Assembly: GCA_017418585.1 (NCBI GenBank)
Contig: JAFONG010000075.1
Coordinates: 1 to 11,544 of the forward strand
From: Erysipelotrichaceae bacterium
Lineage (GTDB): Bacteria > Bacillota_I > Bacilli_A > Erysipelotrichales > Erysipelotrichaceae
Direction: 5' to 3'
Length of the DNA stretch: 11,544 nt
Shown: in pieces, positions 1 through 5,486 of the stretch
Numbering within the stretch: position 1 is the first letter of the stretch
Layout of the letters: each line of letters begins with the position of its first letter
Notes under the pieces: model-generated
Told to the model about the DNA's origin: nothing
What the model saw: the letters and a program-made list of their open reading frames with translations, nothing else
Databases searched by the model: none
Translations under genes and position numbers: made by a program

Positions 1-2
1 AC

Positions 3-1400
3 TATGTTTATTTCAGGGGCGCAAAGATCCCATGCAACTTCATGCTGAAGAAAGACTACGAAAGAGCCAAGGAAGAAGAAGCCACATTGAACTTTCCAAA
101 CAGGAGAGGCATCGATTTCTTCCACAGATACAAGGAAGACATTGCCCTGCTGGCGGAAATGGGATTCAGGTCCTTCAGAATGTCGATCTCCTGGACAAGG
201 CTGTTTCCTACCGGACTGGAAGAAACGCCGGATCCTGAAGGCGTAGCTTTCTATCATAACGTATTTGCCGAACTGCACAGATACGGAATCGAACCGCTGG
301 TTACGATGATCCATTACGAACTTCCGATCGTCTTTGTCGAGAAGTATGACGGATGGGTATCGCCTGAGGTCATTCCGCACTGCTTCAGATATCTGAAGTT
401 TCTCATTGATGAATATAAGGACGAAGTCAAATACTGGCTGACATTCAATGAGATCAACATGGTATGTGCGGTTCCTTGGCTGGGCGGCGGTATCATTCTT
501 GACCGTTATGACGGTTTCGAGATTCCGAAGAGTTTCCGCCCATTCGCTCCGCTGCCTCCGGAAATGGCAGAAAGATGGGAAAACGCATCGCACCAGGCAC
601 TGCATCATCAGTTTATTGCCAGCGCCATGATCGTGAAGTATGCGCATGATACAGCCCCTCAGTGTCTGATCGGCAACATGTTTAATCTCCATCATCTCTA
701 TCCGGAAACGCCGGCACCGCAGGATGCATTCAGAGCTCATGAAGAGACAGAGTTCAACATGTTCTTCTGCGATGTCATGGCAAAAGGCAGTTATCCTGCC
801 TGGATCCTGTCCTACTACAGGAAGAACAACATCAGTATCAAGTGGTACGACAATTACGAAGAGATACTGGCAAACGGTAAAGTAGATTTTATCTCCTTAA
901 GCTACTACCTGTCCTCTATCGTAACCGCAGATCCGGCAAGACAGGAAAGGATCGGTTCCTTCATCAGAACGATGCATAATCCTTATCTGGAGACAAGCGA
1001 CTTCGGATGGCAGATCGATCCTACCGCTTTACGTATTTCACTCAACGAACTGAGAGACAGATTCAATCTCCCGATCTATATCGTTGAAAACGGCATCGGT
1101 GCTTTTGAAGAGCTGGGTGAAGACAAGACGGTCCATGACAAGTACCGTATATCCTATCTGCGCAGTCATATCGAAGCGATAGGCGCTGCGATCGAGGACG
1201 GCGTTAACGTGATAGGCTATACGCCATGGGGCTGTATTGATCTGGTATCCTGTTCACTGGTTTCGATGTCCAAGAGATACGGCTTTGTCTATGTAGATGC
1301 GGATGACGAAGGTAACGGAACGTATGAGCGCTACCGTAAGGATTCCTTCTACTGGTACAAGAAGGTCATCGCTTCCAATGGCGAAGACCTGAACGATTAA
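3..1400 (+). CDS. 6-phospho-beta-glucosidase, glycoside hydrolase family 1 (5' end outside window)
   Basis: Cytoplasmic enzyme that hydrolyses 6-phospho-beta-glucosides delivered by a PTS permease, giving glucose 6-phosphate and an aglycone. The frame is open to the window edge. The first in-window ATG (base 42) is unlikely to be the start, because a GH1 protein should begin with an N-terminal barrel strand that is missing here; some tens of residues lie upstream. Counting from that ATG, TFNEIN carries the acid/base Glu137 and IYIVENG the nucleophile Glu349. Near the C-terminus, S405, K411 and Y413 in the SKRYG context match the phosphate-binding loop that separates 6-phospho-glycosidases from plain beta-glucosidases. 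YKEDIALLAEMGFRSFRMSISW (residues 30-51) is a typical GH1 barrel segment. The gene ends in TAA before a strong terminator, so it closes its transcription unit. Exact substrate (cellobiose-P, salicin-P, arbutin-P) cannot be told. The family call is secure. Confidence 0.93.
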   Translation, partial: YVYFRGAKIPCNFMLKKDYERAKEEEATLNFPNRRGIDFFHRYKEDIALLAEMGFRSFRMSISWTRLFPTGLEETPDPEGVAFYHNVFAELHRYGIEPLVTMIHYELPIVFVEKYDGWVSPEVIPHCFRYLKFLIDEYKDEVKYWLTFNEINMVCAVPWLGGGIILDRYDGFEIPKSFRPFAPLPPEMAERWENASHQALHHQFIASAMIVKYAHDTAPQCLIGNMFNLHHLYPETPAPQDAFRAHEETEFNMFFCDVMAKGSYPAWILSYYRKNNISIKWYDNYEEILANGKVDFISLSYYLSSIVTADPARQERIGSFIRTMHNPYLETSDFGWQIDPTALRISLNELRDRFNLPIYIVENGIGAFEELGEDKTVHDKYRISYLRSHIEAIGAAIEDGVNVIGYTPWGCIDLVSCSLVSMSKRYGFVYVDADDEGNGTYERYRKDSFYWYKKVIASNGEDLND

Positions 1401-1427
1401 TCAAACAATTACAAAATTCTGGCATAT

Positions 1428-1456
1428 GAGCCGGCTACCCCGCCGGCTCCCTTTTT
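1428..1456 (+). terminator. Rho-independent terminator after the GH1 gene
   Basis: A perfect 8-bp G+C-rich stem, GAGCCGGC (1428-1435) against GCCGGCTC (1442-1449), encloses a 6-nt loop and is followed by CC and six T. It lies 28 bases after the GH1 stop codon and should isolate that unit from the next operon. Confidence 0.92.
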
Positions 1457-1478
1457 TATTAGGATTTTCTGAATGATA

Positions 1479-1496
1479 TCTGAAAATATTTTCAGA
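1479..1496. promoter_or_regulatory. 18-bp perfect palindrome, putative operator 1
   Basis: TCTGAAAATATTTTCAGA is a perfect inverted repeat with no spacer. It sits upstream of the -35 box of the 5-oxoproline operon promoter, centred about 58 bp before the predicted transcription start. Its centre is 21 bp (two helical turns) from that of the next palindrome, so both face the same side of the helix. It looks like a binding site for a dimeric regulator. There is no T-tract and it is upstream of the promoter, so it is not a terminator. The regulator is unknown. Confidence 0.6.
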
Positions 1497-1500
1497 ACAG

Positions 1501-1516
1501 ATGCAAAGATTTGCAT
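1501..1516. promoter_or_regulatory. 7-2-7 inverted repeat overlapping the -35 box, putative operator 2
   Basis: ATGCAAA (1501-1507) and TTTGCAT (1510-1516) form a perfect inverted repeat with a 2-bp centre. The right arm includes the whole -35 hexamer TTGCAT. A protein bound here would block or contact RNA polymerase, so control of the downstream transporter/pcp operon is likely. The sequence differs from operator 1, so two different proteins or one relaxed motif are both possible. Confidence 0.5.
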
Positions 1517-1539
1517 TTATTTTATATGTTTTCTATAAT
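1511..1539 (+). promoter_or_regulatory. Sigma-A-type promoter of the DUF969-DUF979-pcp operon
   Basis: A -35 box TTGCAT (1511-1516) and a consensus -10 box TATAAT (1534-1539) are separated by exactly 17 bp. Transcription should start near 1546, giving a leader of about 20 bases before the ribosome site GGGGG (1554-1558). Confidence 0.8.
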
Positions 1540-1568
1540 AGAACTATTAATAAGGGGGTAATTTGATT

Positions 1569-2258
1569 ATGCTTATTAGATTAATTGGTGTGGCTATTGT
1601 CGTAGTCGGATTAGTCTTAAAGTTTGATACAATTGCCACAGTCGTACTGGCCGGTATCGTAACCGGTCTGGTCGGCGGCATGAGTATCATGGACATCCTG
1701 ACGACTCTGGGCAACTCTTTCGTCTCCCAGAGGACCGCTACACTGTTTGTTCTGACTTTACCTGCCATCGGTATCTGTGAAAGATACGGTCTGAAAGAGA
1801 AGGCAATCGACTTCATCAGATCGATCAAGTCAGCTACTGCCGGTAGAGTAATCATCGTTTATGAAGCGATCAGAACTCTTGCTGCCGCCTTCTCCATCAG
1901 ATTAGGCGGACATCCGCAGTTTGTACGTCCGGTCGTAGTTCCTATGGCCGAAGGTGCTGCTGTTGCCAAGTACGGCGAGATCAACGACAAGATGTCAGAC
2001 ATCATCAAGGGCGGATCTGCCGGTGCTGAAAACTATGGTAACTTCTTTGCCCAGAACTGCTTCATGGGTTCTTCAGGAACTCTGCTGATTGCCGGCTTCC
2101 TGTCAGAAACTCTGGGTTTAGGAGAAACCGGCGCAATCGCTTTACAGGTTGCGAAATGGTCCATTCCGGTTGCTGTCATTTCCATGGTTCTGGGTATTGC
2201 CAGAAACCTGTGGCTGGACAAACAGCTGGATAATGCAAGTAAAGGAGGAAACAAATAA
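1569..2258 (+). CDS. DUF969 family membrane protein, putative 5-oxoproline transporter subunit
   Basis: A 229-residue integral membrane protein of family DUF969, which current annotation names as one subunit of a 5-oxoproline (pyroglutamate) transporter. That role rests mainly on gene clustering with pyroglutamate enzymes. Visible features are an N-terminal hydrophobic pair (about residues 5-35), the conserved stretch TLPAIGICERYGLKEKA (63-79), RLGGHPQFVRPVVVPMAEGAA (111-131), NYGNFFAQNCF (155-165), and a last hydrophobic segment near 197-211. I chose ATG 1569, which gives the MLIRLIG start usual for the family, 10 bases after the GGGGG ribosome site. An in-frame TTG at 1563 lies 4 bases from it and could also serve. 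The stop overlaps the next start by one base (TAATG), so the two subunits are translationally coupled. Family call strong; substrate inferred. Confidence 0.88.
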   Translation: MLIRLIGVAIVVVGLVLKFDTIATVVLAGIVTGLVGGMSIMDILTTLGNSFVSQRTATLFVLTLPAIGICERYGLKEKAIDFIRSIKSATAGRVIIVYEAIRTLAAAFSIRLGGHPQFVRPVVVPMAEGAAVAKYGEINDKMSDIIKGGSAGAENYGNFFAQNCFMGSSGTLLIAGFLSETLGLGETGAIALQVAKWSIPVAVISMVLGIARNLWLDKQLDNASKGGNK

Positions 2259-3199
2259 TGACTACGGCTCAGATTTTAGGTGAAGTATTCTATTGTATTA
2301 TCGGTTTAGTCTTCATTCTTGTCGGTGCCAAGGCATTAAAGGATGAAGGTTGTTCAAAGAAACTGACGACTGCCGCTTTCTGGTTCCTGCTTGCGTTCAC
2401 ATTCATTGCCGGACCATGGGTTCCGAAATGGCTGGTCGGTGCTGCAATCGTACTGATGGCCTGCCTTACTGCTATCGGCGGAGTCGTACAGTCCAAGAAC
2501 GATGTACCGGATCCTGTCGAAGTACGTAAACACGCAGATGAACTTGGATACAAGATCTTTATCCCGGCTCTGTGTATCGCTGTTGTAGCCGTTGTCGGCG
2601 CAACGCTGGGTTCTAAGGTTCCTGCTCTGTCATGGCTGACTGCAAACAACGCAATTGGTCTGTCGGGCGTAGTTGCTCTTCTGGCTGTTCTGCTGCTGAC
2701 CGGAGCTTCTCCAAGATACGCCGCTGTCGACGGTGCCAGACTGATGGACAACGTTTCCACCACAGGTATTCTGCCTCAGCTGCTGTCTGCATTAGGCGCT
2801 CTGTTTACTGCTGCCGGTGTCGGCGATGCGGTATCCTACTATGTATCCATGGTTGTTCCTGAGAACAACATCCTGATCGCCTGCATCGTATACTGCCTGG
2901 GCATGGCTCTGTTCACAATGATCATGGGCAACGGCTTTGCTGCCTTTACCGTCATCATGACCGGTATCGGTGTTCCGTTCCTGATCAACCAGGGTGCAGA
3001 TCCTATCGTTGTCGGTGCATTAGGTCTTACTGCCGCTTACTGTGGTACCTTATGTACGCCAATGGCTGCGAACTTCAACATCGTTCCTGCAGCGCTTCTG
3101 GAAACCAAGAACAAATACTCTGTTATCGCTTCTCAGATTCCGTTCGCTGTATGCATGCTGGTAGTGCACGTTGTGCTTCTGCTGGCTCTGGCGTTCTAA
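2258..3199 (+). CDS. DUF979 family membrane protein, putative 5-oxoproline transporter subunit
   Basis: A 313-residue polytopic membrane protein of family DUF979, the usual partner of DUF969. Several hydrophobic segments are evident, at about residues 9-24, 38-52, 59-77, 101-117, 132-150, 165-187, 204-222 and 293-313. A soluble charged linker with NDVPDPVEVRKHADELGY lies near 81-98. Conserved polar membrane motifs include MDNVSTTGILPQLLSALGAL (163-182), MGNGFAAFTVIMTGIGVP (223-240) and TLCTPMAANFNIVPAALLE (264-282). A strong ribosome site AAAGGAGG (2241-2248) precedes the ATG, which overlaps the DUF969 stop by one base. The coupling suggests a 1:1 complex. A pyroglutamyl-peptidase gene follows 13 bases later, which supports a pyroglutamate link, but the direction of transport is not readable from sequence. 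Confidence 0.88.
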   Translation: MTTAQILGEVFYCIIGLVFILVGAKALKDEGCSKKLTTAAFWFLLAFTFIAGPWVPKWLVGAAIVLMACLTAIGGVVQSKNDVPDPVEVRKHADELGYKIFIPALCIAVVAVVGATLGSKVPALSWLTANNAIGLSGVVALLAVLLLTGASPRYAAVDGARLMDNVSTTGILPQLLSALGALFTAAGVGDAVSYYVSMVVPENNILIACIVYCLGMALFTMIMGNGFAAFTVIMTGIGVPFLINQGADPIVVGALGLTAAYCGTLCTPMAANFNIVPAALLETKNKYSVIASQIPFAVCMLVVHVVLLLALAF

Positions 3200-3212
3200 T
3201 TGAAGGAGCGGC

Positions 3213-3824
3213 ATGAAAATACTGTTAACAGGTTTTGAACCGTTCGGTGGCGAAAGTATTAACCCTGCAAAAGAAGCAGTAAAGCTCGTCAAAGACGAAA
3301 TCAAGGGTGCTCAGATCGTGAAGTGCTATGTTCCGGTGGTTTTCGGTAAAGCCATAGAAACGGTACACGAAGCGATGAAGAAAGAGAATCCTGATGCCGT
3401 TCTTCTGATCGGCCAGGCAGGCGGCAGATACGAAATAACTCCGGAAAGAGTTGCGATCAACTGTGACGATGGAAGGATCCCTGACAACGAAGGGAACCAG
3501 CCTGTTGATCAGCCTGTCAAGGCTGACGGTCCTGCAGCGTATTTCTCTACGCTTCCGATCAAGAAGATGGTGGAATACATGAAGGCCGCAAACGTTCCTG
3601 CAGCCGTATCCAATACGGCAGGAACTTATGTCTGTAACCATCTGATGTACGGCGTTCTCTATTATCTTGATAAAGAGTTCCCTGATACGATCGGAGGATT
3701 CATGCATGTACCATTCCTGCATGAACAGGTTATGAACAAAAAAGAGACCGCTTCTCTTTCGAAAGACGATGTCGTAAAAGGCATTGAAGCTTCACTGGAA
3801 GCGATCATCGATACGTTAGGATAA
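3213..3824 (+). CDS. pcp: Pyroglutamyl-peptidase I (pyrrolidone-carboxylate peptidase)
   Basis: Cytosolic C15-family cysteine peptidase that removes N-terminal pyroglutamate (5-oxoproline) from peptides. Its 203 residues are close to the normal family length. The N-terminal KILLTGFEPFGG (2-13) is the family hallmark. The catalytic triad is intact: Glu78 in ITPERVAIN, Cys141 in AGTYVCNHLMYG and His165 in GGFMHVPFLH. Their spacing (63 and 24 residues) equals that of the Bacillus amyloliquefaciens enzyme (E81, C144, H168). The ribosome site GAAGGAG (3202-3208) fits ATG 3213. It is the last gene of the operon with the two putative 5-oxoproline transporter subunits, so the cell probably couples pyroglutamate release with its movement across the membrane. 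No 5-oxoprolinase gene is in this window. Confidence 0.96.
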   Translation: MKILLTGFEPFGGESINPAKEAVKLVKDEIKGAQIVKCYVPVVFGKAIETVHEAMKKENPDAVLLIGQAGGRYEITPERVAINCDDGRIPDNEGNQPVDQPVKADGPAAYFSTLPIKKMVEYMKAANVPAAVSNTAGTYVCNHLMYGVLYYLDKEFPDTIGGFMHVPFLHEQVMNKKETASLSKDDVVKGIEASLEAIIDTLG

Positions 3825-3843
3825 TAATTCTATCTATCAGAAT

Positions 3844-3875
3844 AAAGACGGATGATCAACATCCGTCTTTTTTTT
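3844..3875. terminator. Hairpin terminator shared by convergent pcp and M29 aminopeptidase genes
   Basis: A perfect 10-bp stem, AAAGACGGAT (3844-3853) against ATCCGTCTTT (3861-3870), has a 7-nt loop and runs into a continuous T-tract on the + strand up to base 3875. Read on the - strand, the stem is followed by a shorter T-rich run (TTTATTCT). It lies just after the - strand stop codon (3874-3876), so it probably works in both directions, better on +. Confidence 0.9.
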
Positions 3876-4860
3876 ATAAACCGAATCTTCCGCCTACGAT
3901 CTCTCCGTTTATCATTACCGCTTCCCCGTCGGCATAGATGTCAGGAAATCCTGTTACGATATCGAAGTGTCCGGCTGCGTTCTGTACGCCTCCTAGGGCG
4001 ATGTTTCTGCCCATTCCAAGATGGAAGGTGGAATATACGGATTCATCTTCGATGTAGCAGACGCCCCGGCATTTCGATATCTTATTCAGTCCTATGCCGA
4101 ACTCTCCCGGTCTGTACATCGTTCTGTCATGGAACGACTCCAGATAATCGATCAGCTTCTGCGCTCCGTCATCCTCGGATTCTATCGATGTGAACAGGCC
4201 GTCTTTGACCGTGATCCTGATCGGCTTATCCAGCGTTCCGACATATCCGATCGCGGTATCCAGATAGAGTACTCCGTTCATGGAATCTTCCACAGGCGCG
4301 ACATACGTTTCAAAGCTTGCGGAGGATATGATGCCTGGTTTGTCGGCTTTTCCGACAAAGCTGCCAGGGATTCTGCCTTTTATGGAGAAGGTCAGATCCG
4401 TTCCCAGTTTTGTCGTCACATGTATCTTTTCCTTGTTGGTCAGTTTCCGGATCAGTTTTCTGGCGTTTTTCTGGGCGTCTCGGCAGTTCATCTGGATGAA
4501 GTCGTTCTCCAGAAGGGATGAGCCGTCCTTGCAGGAAAGCGGCAGAGAAAGGAATCTTGCGCCCTTGTTTACGGCGGTCCTGACCGCATTTGTGGTGATA
4601 AAGGAATAATCCGTCGCTCCGATGATGACGTTCTCGTTGGAGAAAATGTCGACCATCTTTTCGATCACTTCTCCCTTCTGAACCAGATGGGAAGGCAGTA
4701 TCGTCGTCTTCAGGATCGCATCGGCTCCGTTTGCCCATCTGGTGATCGCTTCCGCTTCTCTTAAATGATTCTCATCAGTGACAAAATGTACAAGTTCATC
4801 CTTTTTGACGTTAAGCCAGTCATACAGTATGATCGAAATGCCTTTTTCAATATTAATCAT
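3874..4860 (-). CDS. M29-type (AmpS/aminopeptidase T-like) metallopeptidase family protein
   Basis: Resembles the COG2309 leucyl aminopeptidase (aminopeptidase T) group: cytosolic, metal-dependent enzymes that remove N-terminal residues. The same fold also includes NicX-type ring-cleaving dioxygenases. Counting from the chosen start (328 residues), likely metal or active-site residues are Glu184 in ASFETYVAPVEDSMNG, Glu253 in PGEFGIGLN, Glu271 in YIEDESVYSTFH, His280, and His298 and Asp300 in AAGHFD. ATG 4860 is preferred because AAGGTGG (complement of 4864-4870) lies just upstream. An in-frame ATG at 4887 would add nine residues (MILTYRRWT) that include the ribosome site itself. The protein is shorter than the classic aminopeptidase T (about 400 residues), so substrate is uncertain. 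It converges on pcp and has its own promoter region (a TATAGT/TATGAT -10 near 4883-4893, weak -35), so it is a separate unit with a related peptide-turnover theme. Confidence 0.75.
   Translation of the reverse strand: MINIEKGISIILYDWLNVKKDELVHFVTDENHLREAEAITRWANGADAILKTTILPSHLVQKGEVIEKMVDIFSNENVIIGATDYSFITTNAVRTAVNKGARFLSLPLSCKDGSSLLENDFIQMNCRDAQKNARKLIRKLTNKEKIHVTTKLGTDLTFSIKGRIPGSFVGKADKPGIISSASFETYVAPVEDSMNGVLYLDTAIGYVGTLDKPIRITVKDGLFTSIESEDDGAQKLIDYLESFHDRTMYRPGEFGIGLNKISKCRGVCYIEDESVYSTFHLGMGRNIALGGVQNAAGHFDIVTGFPDIYADGEAVMINGEIVGGRFGL
4805..4833 (+). promoter_or_regulatory. Probable promoter for the small membrane protein gene, inside the M29 gene
   Basis: TTGACG (4805-4810), a 17-bp spacer and TATGAT (4828-4833) match five of six consensus bases in each box. 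It lies on the + strand within the 5' end of the oppositely transcribed M29 gene. Transcription should start near 4840, giving a leader of about 65 bases to ATG 4906. The leader would be antisense to the start of the M29 mRNA. Confidence 0.6.
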
Positions 4861-4905
4861 AGTCCACCTTCTATATGTTAAAATCATACTATAAAAGAAA
4901 GATGA

Positions 4906-5301
4906 ATGAAAATGAAAAAACCTTTAAGATACGATTTCTCTAAACCGATCAAGATCGTTCAGTACAGAAGAAACAGCTTCGACATTGTTTTTTATTCTTT
5001 TATTCTTAGCGCTCTGATGGTGGGTGTATTCCTGCTGCTGTTTTTTCATCAGGGAAAATTCAGGATCGACTTTGTTCTGTGGAGAGTGCTGATCGCCTTT
5101 CCTCTGGTTCTGCTTGCCTATGTCTTTAAGCAGCTTCTGGACGAACTGAGAGTCTATCCCCAGAAACTGATGAAGAAACACATATGGAAGATCGAGGAAC
5201 TGATGGAGATGACAAAGAAAGACAGAAAAGAAACGGAAAACATCATGTCCCACGTCTTTGAGTCCTGCTTCGAAATAGACAAAGACAATATCATAGAATA
5301 A
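4906..5301 (+). CDS. Small two-helix membrane protein of unknown function
   Basis: I do not recognise this 131-residue protein. It has a basic N-terminus (about eight Lys/Arg in the first 22 residues), two hydrophobic segments (about 26-48 and 55-77) joined by a short charged turn (HQGKFRID), and a charged, probably helical cytosolic tail (79-131) rich in Lys and Glu. The positive-inside rule predicts both ends in the cytoplasm with a short outside loop. The ribosome site is weak (AGAAAGA before ATG 4906). ATG 4912, two codons on, is an alternative start. The gene stands alone, divergent from the M29 gene with 45 bp between starts, and ends at a clear terminator. Clean termination and a good promoter support a real gene. 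No catalytic motif is visible. Confidence 0.75.
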   Translation: MKMKKPLRYDFSKPIKIVQYRRNSFDIVFYSFILSALMVGVFLLLFFHQGKFRIDFVLWRVLIAFPLVLLAYVFKQLLDELRVYPQKLMKKHIWKIEELMEMTKKDRKETENIMSHVFESCFEIDKDNIIE

Positions 5302-5333
5302 AAGCCTTGTCCGTATAATCCGACAAGGCTTTT
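5300..5333. terminator. Bidirectional hairpin terminator between the small membrane protein gene and tRNA-Ser
   Basis: A perfect 12-bp stem, AAAAGCCTTGTC (5300-5311) against GACAAGGCTTTT (5322-5333), encloses a 10-nt loop. The A/T ends of the stem give a T-run on either strand. The left arm starts within the stop codon of the + strand gene. On the - strand the hairpin begins 8 bases after the tRNA CCA end, so it ends both convergent transcripts. Confidence 0.9.
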
Positions 5334-5341
5334 CATTTGCA

Positions 5342-5429
5342 TGGCGCTGACTACAGGATTCGAACCTGTGGTACCTTTCAGTACGCCACCTTTCCAAGAT
5401 GGTAGGATAAACCGCTCTCTCAAGTCAGC
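5342..5429 (-). tRNA. tRNA-Ser, anticodon GGA
   Basis: Complete class II tRNA of 88 nt including an encoded CCA. The acceptor arms are GCTGACT and AGTCAGC, followed by discriminator G (typical of tRNA-Ser) and CCA (complement of 5342-5344). The anticodon stem CCATC/GGTGG holds the loop TTGGAAA with anticodon GGA (complement of 5393-5395), which reads UCC and UCU. The long variable arm GTACT-GAAA-GGTAC is diagnostic of serine or leucine tRNAs, and the T arm is ACAGG-TTCGAAT-CCTGT. In my alignment one D-stem pair (12-23) is an A-C mismatch. It lies 57 bases after the uvrA-like gene on the same strand and before a strong hairpin. Confidence 0.96.
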
Positions 5430-5448
5430 GTTTCGTTTACCTACTACT

Positions 5449-5477
5449 ATTTTGCTTCATCTTGGCTTTTTTTTCAA
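5449..5477 (-). promoter_or_regulatory. Possible promoter of the tRNA-Ser gene
   Basis: On the - strand, TTGAAA (5477-5472), a 17-bp spacer and CAAAAT (5454-5449) would place the start near 5442, about 12 bases before the tRNA. The -35 matches five of six bases, the -10 only four. Read-through from the uvrA-like gene is the alternative, as no terminator is visible between them. Confidence 0.35.
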
Positions 5478-5486
5478 TATTTGTTT

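Noticed and set aside
42..44. ATG 42 as the true start of the GH1 protein
   Set aside because: The frame is open upstream to the window edge, there is no ribosome site, and the first barrel strand of GH1 would be missing.
1401..1568. Riboswitch or small RNA in the 168-bp gap before the DUF969 gene
   Set aside because: The gap is fully explained by a terminator, two short palindromes and a promoter. The leader after the predicted start is only about 20 bases, too short for a riboswitch.
3225..3722. 165-codon frame antisense to pcp
   Set aside because: The pcp frame is complete with its catalytic triad; the antisense frame is a shadow.
4021..4521. 166-codon + strand open frame inside the M29 gene
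   Set aside because: The - strand frame carries the conserved ligand motifs. The + frame starts without a ribosome site and looks compositionally random.
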